Assembly (NCBI RefSeq): GCF_037975245.1
Contig: NC_092567.1
Location: 355,501 to 419,500 of the forward strand
From: Apostichopus japonicus
Lineage: Eukaryota; Echinodermata; Holothuroidea; Aspidochirotida; Stichopodidae
Direction of reading: 5' to 3'
Length of the DNA: 64,000 bases
The translations under genes and the position numbers were made by a program. Positions 57,830 through 64,000 of this stretch are shown in pieces. Within the stretch, counting starts at the first letter, position 1. Each line of letters starts with the position of its first letter. Under the pieces are notes generated by a model. It searched no databases. It was not told the origin of the DNA and was given only the letters and a program-made list of their open reading frames with translations.

Positions 57830-58981
57830 ATGGCAACCCCTAACCCAACTTTAACTGACCCCCTTGATGACAACCTTAACCTTCTTGACTTTGATATAAA
57901 TGACTGGATCCCAGTTCAAAACAGTAGGAAAAGACAACGCCCTAATTCCGTTGAGGCAAACCCATCCCCAAACTCCAAGACAGCCCCAAAAAAATCCGCC
58001 CAATCAATCATCGTCTCAGGTATCCTCCCAGAAATATCAAATAACCCTATAACCCTAGCTAAACTAATCAACGAAGAGAAACCAAACGCCATGATACTAA
58101 ACATAAACCGTCTCCGCAGTAACGACATACTAATTACCCCCCATGACCCTAAATCGGCAAATATTCTCCTTCAACCATGGACACAAAATACTAAATTAGG
58201 CAACCCCAAACCTAGAATCCCCCAAAAAACAAGATCAAGAAATTTCTCAGTAGTTGCCTGCGGTATAAACCCCGAAATCCAAATTAAAGATATCGAAGAG
58301 GAACTAAAAGAACAAGAATACTCACCAACCCAAACAAAAAGATTAATCAGTCGAGCAACAAACAACCCTACCTGGAAGGTAAAAATAACTTTCGAAGATA
58401 AAGAACAGCAACAAACACTGATCAAACAAGGCCTTTACCTAGGATATTCCAAACACAAAACTGAAGAATATAACGAACCCCCCCAAGTAACCCAATGCTT
58501 CAAATGCCAGCTCTTTGGGCACACTCATCACACCTGCAAAAATCAAACCAGATGCCTAAGATGTGGCGAAAACCACCGGGTCAAAGAATGCCCAGAACAA
58601 AAAGAAAATACGAAATGCGCAAACTGTTCAGGGAGTCATGCCGCCATTTACAAAGGTTGCCCCAAATTTAAAGAAGCCAAAACAGAAGCAATTAACAAAC
58701 AACAAGTTCAGAGAACTTACGCAAATGTCACAAAAGCTGCCCCTAAAATCGAAATTACAAACAAAATCGCAACCGAAGAAAAACTTAATATCACTACATT
58801 TGTAATTGAATTAGTTCAATATACCTTTCAAAAAGCCAACATCAGCATTAAACCTGAAGACCTTGCTAGCTACTCCACCGTTCTAGCATTAAAACACCTC
58901 AACTTAAATATCCCGAAAACTTTAATTATGGAACGTCTCCATCAACCTTCAATATTCAGCCCTCCTCAATCACCAAAATGA
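57830..58981 (+). CDS. Element F ORF1, Gag-like zinc-knuckle protein
   Basis: 383 aa from the ATG of MATPNP, which aligns with MATPGP of A and C. An in-frame ATG at 57758 would add 24 residues, but these correspond to 5' UTR in the other family, so I prefer 57830. Knuckles CFKCQLFGHTHHTC, CLRCGENHRVKEC and CANCSGSHAAIYKGC keep all ligands. Ends in ATGA (58978-58981) overlapping ORF2. Confidence 0.9.
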   Translation: MATPNPTLTDPLDDNLNLLDFDINDWIPVQNSRKRQRPNSVEANPSPNSKTAPKKSAQSIIVSGILPEISNNPITLAKLINEEKPNAMILNINRLRSNDILITPHDPKSANILLQPWTQNTKLGNPKPRIPQKTRSRNFSVVACGINPEIQIKDIEEELKEQEYSPTQTKRLISRATNNPTWKVKITFEDKEQQQTLIKQGLYLGYSKHKTEEYNEPPQVTQCFKCQLFGHTHHTCKNQTRCLRCGENHRVKECPEQKENTKCANCSGSHAAIYKGCPKFKEAKTEAINKQQVQRTYANVTKAAPKIEITNKIATEEKLNITTFVIELVQYTFQKANISIKPEDLASYSTVLALKHLNLNIPKTLIMERLHQPSIFSPPQSPK

Positions 58982-61755
58982 CAAACAACCTCCCACCTTC
59001 GATTAAGTTCCTCCACCTAAACATAAACAGTATCCTTCCAAAACTGAGTCTCCTACTAAGTTTAATTACCAACCACTCCCCTGATGTCATTTCGCTAAAT
59101 GAAACTAAACTAAACCCAAAATCCCACCTGAACATCCCAGGTTACCAAATTTTTAGAAATGATATCTCCCGCTCTAGAGGAGGAGTACTTATAGCTGTAA
59201 AAACTAATCTCAATGCCACTCTCCTCTCCAACCCAACTCAAACAAATAATCAAATAATTGAAATCGTACTCGAAAGAGATAATAAGCCTCTCCACATTAT
59301 TAGCTACTATAGTCCCCCAAGAGAGCCCATATCAACTGATATAATAAAAAAATGCTCTAACAAAAACACAATTCTACTAGGAGATCTAAACGCCCACCAC
59401 ATCATTTTTGGCAGCTCCAAAATAACTGAAAAGGGCATATCCCTCTTAGAATTGTGTGATAAACACAACTTAACTATAATAAACCAAAACACCAAAACTA
59501 GGATAAACCCAATAAACAATAATACTGAACTACTGGACTACGCCATAACCTCAAACCACCTCGCAACTAAAACTCATTCAACTCAAATCCTAGAAGATAA
59601 CCTAATTAGTGACCATCTTCCACTCCTCTTTGAGCTAGACTTAAACCTAAATCGCATTCAAAATAACGATTTAACATATAACTACAATAAAACAAACTGG
59701 ACAACATTTAAAGAGGAACTTGTAACATATAACACTATCCCCATTTACAAAAACCACAACAACGATCTAAATTATATTGACAACTACTGTGACAGCATTG
59801 CCCAACATATCTTCAATATCTTCAAAAAACATTGTCCGTTAAAAACAAAACAAAACAAAAATCGAAAACTAAATAGGAATATTCTTACACTAATTAAACT
59901 CAGACGCCGTCTTCGCAGAACCTATATGATCTCTCGAGATCCAACTCTAAAAACCCAAATTAACCAACTTAAAAAACAAATAAATAGACAAATTTTGGCG
60001 GACGACCAAAAACGAGTCCAAAACAAATGCGATTCGATCATAAATGACAAAAACCCAAAACACTTCTGGAAAAACTTAAAAAACATCATAAATCCCATTC
60101 TAACCCCAAACACTGGTAATTCAGACCAAGGCATTAAAGATGATGCAGGTAACCTGATCACAAATACACAAGATCAAATTAAGCTAATTGAATCACACTT
60201 TAAAAATATTTTTAATATCTTTGATGGCCCCCCTTACGATAACAATTTCAAACAAGAAATAGACCAAACAATTAGCAGAAATGCAATCAGCTTTACCCCC
60301 AACTCCTCAGGATATCTCAACGATAACATCCCTCTACTAAAAAAAATAGACTTAAACGATTGGTATAGCGCCACAAAAAAATGCAAAAATACCTCCTCCC
60401 CTGGTCTTGACAATATTAATTACTTAATGCTTAAAAAATCCCCACCAATTTTCATCAACTCTCATATTATCCCTCTTTTTAACGATTTACTTAGACTGGG
60501 CTATTTCCCAACCCCGTGGAAATACGCAAAAATGATTCTAATACCTAAACCAAATAAAGACCGCACCAAAATACAAAACTACCGCCCAATTAGCCTCCTC
60601 CCAGCCCTTGGCAAAATTTTTGAAAGAATAATAGATAACCGCACTAGAACTCACTTAGAACTAAATGATTATTTCTCCCCATCTCAATCAGGTTTCCGTA
60701 CACACAAATCTACCTTAAATCAAACTTTTCGTCTTTCCGAAGAAATCCGAATCGGATTCATTAAAAAACAATATACCACTGCCCTCTTCCTTGATGCCGA
60801 AAAAGCATTTGACAAAACCTGGCACAACGGCATAAGAATTAAGCTACTAAACTATAATCTTCCCCCCAATTACACCAGACTCCTTTCCTCTTTCCTTAAT
60901 GATCGCAACACAAAAATTTACTACAAAAACCATCATTCTAACCCCATTCCACTTCGTGCAGGCACCCCTCAGGGCGCTGTTCTCAGTCCCCTCCTCTACA
61001 CCCTGTTTGTAAATGATCTAAACATCCCCCCTCTCTCAAACTGCAACTATAGTCAGTACGCTGACGATATAGCCATCTGGAGCACCAGTAAAAATATTCA
61101 TATAACGGAACTTAATCTCAAAAAAGCAATTACACATCTCGAAAACTGGTGCTCAATGTGGAGAATAAAAATAAACCCCTCAAAATCTAACTTAGTCAAT
61201 TTCTCCTTTAAAAACTCAAAACTTCGTAACTATATTTCCAAAATTAACCTGTTCAACTCCCCAATCACTGCCTCTCCCAATGCAACCTTCCTTGGTATCA
61301 CTTTTGATAATAAACTATCCTTTAACCTACACTGTACTAGAACCGCAGGCCGCTGCTGGTCCCACCTTAAATACATCCAAATCCTCTCACATAAGTATAA
61401 TTTCCCTGCGAAAACCACTATCCAAATCTACAACTCCAAAATAAAACCAATTCTCAGTTACGGAAGCATCTCTCTGCTTACCATCTCAGACTCCAATAAA
61501 CAAATCCTAAGTAGAATCCACACTACAGCTTACCGACTTGCCCTAAAAATCCCTTCTTATATAGCTACCTCTCACGTTCTCCTCGCAGGAAATACAAAAT
61601 CCTTATTCACCCTACTCTTAGAATTTAATACCAAACTATACAAAAACAACCTAGAGAATGATCCATTGATCAATAAACTTCTATTGAAACATAATGTAGC
61701 ATTAACTTACTTCCGTAAAAACCACCACCTCTCTGTATTCAAACTTCTTACCTAA
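58978..61755 (+). CDS. Element F ORF2, APE endonuclease plus reverse transcriptase
   Basis: 925 aa. Endonuclease residues match A position for position: LNIN (N15), LNETKL (E42), ISYYSPP (Y110), LGDLNAH (D136) and SDH. RT motifs FLDAEKAFDKTW, AGTPQGAVLSP, YADD and TFLGITFD are intact. No RNase H. A patch around YADD (61042-61155) is about 96% identical to A at the nucleotide level, higher than the sequence on either side. It would share target recognition with A/C, as their insertion sites coincide. Confidence 0.94.
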   Translation: MTNNLPPSIKFLHLNINSILPKLSLLLSLITNHSPDVISLNETKLNPKSHLNIPGYQIFRNDISRSRGGVLIAVKTNLNATLLSNPTQTNNQIIEIVLERDNKPLHIISYYSPPREPISTDIIKKCSNKNTILLGDLNAHHIIFGSSKITEKGISLLELCDKHNLTIINQNTKTRINPINNNTELLDYAITSNHLATKTHSTQILEDNLISDHLPLLFELDLNLNRIQNNDLTYNYNKTNWTTFKEELVTYNTIPIYKNHNNDLNYIDNYCDSIAQHIFNIFKKHCPLKTKQNKNRKLNRNILTLIKLRRRLRRTYMISRDPTLKTQINQLKKQINRQILADDQKRVQNKCDSIINDKNPKHFWKNLKNIINPILTPNTGNSDQGIKDDAGNLITNTQDQIKLIESHFKNIFNIFDGPPYDNNFKQEIDQTISRNAISFTPNSSGYLNDNIPLLKKIDLNDWYSATKKCKNTSSPGLDNINYLMLKKSPPIFINSHIIPLFNDLLRLGYFPTPWKYAKMILIPKPNKDRTKIQNYRPISLLPALGKIFERIIDNRTRTHLELNDYFSPSQSGFRTHKSTLNQTFRLSEEIRIGFIKKQYTTALFLDAEKAFDKTWHNGIRIKLLNYNLPPNYTRLLSSFLNDRNTKIYYKNHHSNPIPLRAGTPQGAVLSPLLYTLFVNDLNIPPLSNCNYSQYADDIAIWSTSKNIHITELNLKKAITHLENWCSMWRIKINPSKSNLVNFSFKNSKLRNYISKINLFNSPITASPNATFLGITFDNKLSFNLHCTRTAGRCWSHLKYIQILSHKYNFPAKTTIQIYNSKIKPILSYGSISLLTISDSNKQILSRIHTTAYRLALKIPSYIATSHVLLAGNTKSLFTLLLEFNTKLYKNNLENDPLINKLLLKHNVALTYFRKNHHLSVFKLLT

Positions 61756-62167
61756 AGCCTCTCCTCTTTAGAAAGTCCATTTCCTAAGTGGGTCTAACCA
61801 CAAACTCCAGGTGTACTTATACTCTAAGTACAACTCCATTAATCCCAATAATTCGCAACCACTTCCGACCAAAACAATAGAATCCGCTCTGTCTTCTTTA
61901 TCCCATTTAAATAGAAATTCCTCCCCCTTTAGTAATCCATACCTAATTGGCTCCTCAGCTCCGACCTCCTGTGTACTTATGGCTTCTTAACAATGTTAAT
62001 CGAACAATACTTCACTTCTCAGCATCTCCCTGTTTGAATAATAGACAACTTTCCCTAGAAAAAAAAAAAAAAAAAAAAAAAAAAAGTGTCTATTCTACAA
62101 AACTTAAATATTATCCCCCGTAGGACCTCTTGCGAGGTCGAACAGGGGTAAATTCCTTTATTGTATT
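61756..62167 (+). promoter_or_regulatory. Element F 3' UTR with conserved structures
   Basis: Contains an imperfect direct duplication of about 54 bases (61767-61820 and 61928-61980, both ending GTGTACTTAT). AATAGACA (62040-62047) can pair with TGTCTATT (62087-62094) across a run of 27 A (62059-62085). The hairpin GACCTC (62124-62129), TTGC, GAGGTC (62134-62139) follows. The poly(A)-bracketing arms differ from those of A on both sides in a compensatory way. Confidence 0.7.
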
Positions 62168-62241
62168 GTCATAATTATAAAACAAACATACATTTGATAT
62201 CGTTCTAACCTGACCCGACAGTAAATAGCAACACGAGAAAG

Positions 62242-62805
62242 ATGTCCGCAGTCGTTGCAAAGAGACCTGCTCAACCAAGCACCCTCGATATGATCGTCAA
62301 GGCGATTACAACCAGGCATGAAGCTAGAAGTTCATCCGTAGCCGGCATTAAGTCAACCCTACAAGCAATGGAGTTCGACACAAAGAAGAAGAACACCCTC
62401 ATCAACTCGGCACTCAAGAGAGGAGTAGCAACCGGTGTGTTGAAGCAAGTCAAAGGCGTCGGCGCAACGGGAACTTTCAAGATCGACACCAATTCAGCGA
62501 AGGCAGCCGAAAAAGCCAAGGCGCAGAAGGAGAAAGAAAGGGCAAAGACAGCTGCCAAGAAACAGAAAGAAAAGGAGAAGAAAGCCGCAGTACGAGAGAA
62601 AGCTAAGGCCAAGAAGGCTGCTGCTAAGACAAAGAAACCCTCACCGAAAGCTAAGAAAACCACCAAGCCAAAGAAGAAAACCACCAAGACACCCACCAAG
62701 AAAGCCGTAGTCAAGAAAGCCGTAGTCAAGAAAGCCGTGAAACCGAAGAAAACAGTTAAGCCCAAGACGTCCGCCACCAAACCTAAGAAGACAACTAAGA
62801 AGTAG
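62242..62805 (+). CDS. H1: Histone H1, G30S variant, displaced by element F
   Basis: G30S in the globular domain (HEARSSSVAG in place of HEARGSSVAG). This is the only complete copy with a change inside that domain. TATA is at 57505-57513, beyond element F. Stem-loop 62834-62849. Confidence 0.95.
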   Translation: MSAVVAKRPAQPSTLDMIVKAITTRHEARSSSVAGIKSTLQAMEFDTKKKNTLINSALKRGVATGVLKQVKGVGATGTFKIDTNSAKAAEKAKAQKEKERAKTAAKKQKEKEKKAAVREKAKAKKAAAKTKKPSPKAKKTTKPKKKTTKTPTKKAVVKKAVVKKAVKPKKTVKPKTSATKPKKTTKK

Positions 62806-64000
62806 CCAGTATCAGACGTGTCTCAAAACCAACGGCTCTTTTAAGGGCCATCCAAATCACTGAAAGGGCTACTCTCGCTACTCCTCAAACATGCTTTTGT
62901 CTTTGTCTACTTTATTTCATTATCAAATCCCCCCCCCCCCACCACCTCTCCACCCGAACACCACCACAACACAAGTTCTCAGTCAATAAAATGACGGAGA
63001 CCGGCAACTCAAACAGATTTCATGTTGAAAATGCAAAAGCCGAAAGGGCATCCCGACAATAATCAATTTCGAGAATATGGAAGTATCCCTTCCTTCCATC
63101 GTCTCTCACTCCCAGACGCAAACTAATGAAACAATCAAAACTTAAAATCCGCTGTCCAACACACTTGCGGACACCCGGCCGCACGAAGTTGTTAACCGTG
63201 CATATAGATATAAGGATATTTGTGCTATGTATGGGCTATTAAAACGATTGCCACTAACAATTTGGAAAAGCAAAATCTAACAAACCTGATCTTCGAAAAT
63301 TACGCAACTACTTTTAACTGCAATATGAGTCACTGCGGCGAGCTGGTCCCAATTTTGTCGGAGACACTTTGCACGACGATAGGGTCGGTGCGATAAATGC
63401 GAGGGCAATTCCTAATCGAGTCAGGTCAATTATCAGAAAATCAGTGGTGATCAAGTGATGGGCATCCGTCGAAAAGGTTAACCGTATGGAAAAGTCCACA
63501 TCAGGGTGACTTTTTGTACATGTTTCCAGTTATCACCATTCCTCTGGATGCTTGCATGTTAAAGCTTTCTAAATAAACTACCGATGGTGCAAAACTCGGG
63601 AGGATTGCAGGTGATTACGGCATCTAAGCAATTCGTTGCAGGTATCGTATGGTAGGTACGTAGCCCAAATTCATATAGTATGCAGTAAGCCATAGGTCTG
63701 CAGTCGTTCCATTGCACACAAAATATATCGCAGAAAGCAAGTTTAACGGATGGTTGAACTTCTCCTTAGTCTGATCGCTTATGATGGTGACATCTTGAAT
63801 TAACTCTTGATGCAATTTTCATTTCAATTCATTACACTTAAGTGACTGAAACTGCCAGACAATATATAGACGTGTATGTATTAGTTGCGAATGAAAACTT
63901 TTGACTTCTATTCTTGTCCGAAAATAGAGCACGACAAGCTTCGAATCGGTACTTTGAAAACTATCACACGATTGTTTAGATTGAGCTCCTTTCGCCTATT
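62806..64000. repeat. Most diverged H1 spacer, right edge
   Basis: Same spacer as elsewhere with extra private changes: CCACCACC for CCACCCCC near 62940, CCCGACAAT near 63053, AAAGCAAAATC near 63267, a 4-base insertion near 63672 and TGCAATTTT near 63811. No gene is recognised in it. The minus-strand 63-codon frame that opens here (63624-63815) does so only because of two of these changes. Confidence 0.85.

Larger units (their letters stand above)
57535..62167 (+). mobile_element. Full-length H1-targeted LINE F, second related family
   Basis: About 4.6 kb: 5' UTR (57535-57829), ORF1, ORF2 (to 61755), 3' UTR (61756-62167). Same layout as A and C but clearly diverged at synonymous and many amino-acid positions, and with its own tail (TTTATTGTATT). 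Target duplication GTCATAATT at 57526-57534 and 62168-62176, in the same interval as the other insertions. H1 TATA at 57505-57513. The 5' UTR shares CCGTCCGCCG and TTAGGCTGGAG with A/C, so the families are related along their whole length. Both ORFs are open. Confidence 0.93.
51536..64000 (+). repeat. Tandem H1 gene array, right plus-strand block
   Basis: Four complete units on the plus strand, running past the right edge of the window. Two adjacent units (genes at 53614 and 55607) share a deletion in the poly-C tract downstream of H1, which shortens one unit to 1993 bp. The third spacer holds full-length element F. The final unit, after F, carries the largest number of private differences. 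Confidence 0.95.

Noticed and set aside
63624-63815. 63-codon minus-strand frame at the right edge
   Set aside because: Other units have a stop in this frame. It opens here only because of a 4-base insertion and a base change.
1-64000. CRISPR array or other short regularly spaced repeats
   Set aside because: The repeats are 2-kb gene units in eukaryotic DNA; no short direct repeats with spacers were seen.

Overview
The window is eukaryotic, almost certainly animal. It is a stretch of a tandem array of replication-dependent linker histone H1 genes: 24 complete copies plus the 3' end of a 25th at the left edge. No core histone gene is present. The normal unit is about 2,004 bp: a 564-bp intronless H1 gene (187 codons) followed by about 1.44 kb of highly homogenised spacer. 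Each gene ends with a consensus histone 3' stem-loop (GGCTCTTTTAAGGGCC), a purine-rich downstream element, and further down an AATAAA. Intact units carry a CCAAT box and a TATATTAAA box (95 to 87 bases before the ATG). The Jockey-like retrotransposons suggest an arthropod, but this is an inference and the species is not identified.

Layout. 1-38333: plus-strand units, interrupted by a full-length non-LTR element (A, 3605-8103), a 5'-truncated copy (B, 12115-12692), a second full-length copy (C, 14707-19201), a tRNA-derived SINE (21212-21573), and a unit missing about 1.3 kb of spacer (699 bp from start to start, 21652 to 22351). 38334-38357: a 24-bp AT-rich filler where the array flips head-to-head. 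38358-50390: six units on the minus strand. 50391-51535: two 5'-truncated copies of the same retrotransposon joined 5'-to-5'. 51536-64000: plus-strand units again, interrupted by a full-length element of a second, related family (F, 57535-62167). The last unit is the most diverged.

The main observation is target specificity. Every mobile insertion (A, B, C, the two joined copies, F and the SINE) lies in one interval of about 45 bp between the H1 TATA box and the H1 start codon, and all point the same way as the H1 gene they precede. Different target-site duplications and 5' truncations show they are separate events, not one insertion spread by array exchange. The LINEs encode a three-zinc-knuckle Gag (ORF1) and an APE endonuclease plus reverse transcriptase protein (ORF2), overlapping by ATGA. 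They share an unusual 3' end: an internal poly(A) run bracketed by complementary arms, a conserved GACCTC-TTGC-GAGGTC hairpin, then a short simple-repeat tail. I know of no described histone-H1-targeted Jockey-type LINE. This looks like a retrotransposon system that lives at the H1 transcription start, leaves the H1 TATA box just upstream of itself, and survives because H1 is redundant in the array.

The inversion seems linked to this system. At 38.3 kb two TATA-bearing upstream half-sites face each other. At 50.4-51.5 kb two element-plus-downstream half-sites are joined. That is the reciprocal product expected if two integration intermediates at neighbouring target sites were ligated to each other. 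An assembly error in this very repetitive region is the main alternative.
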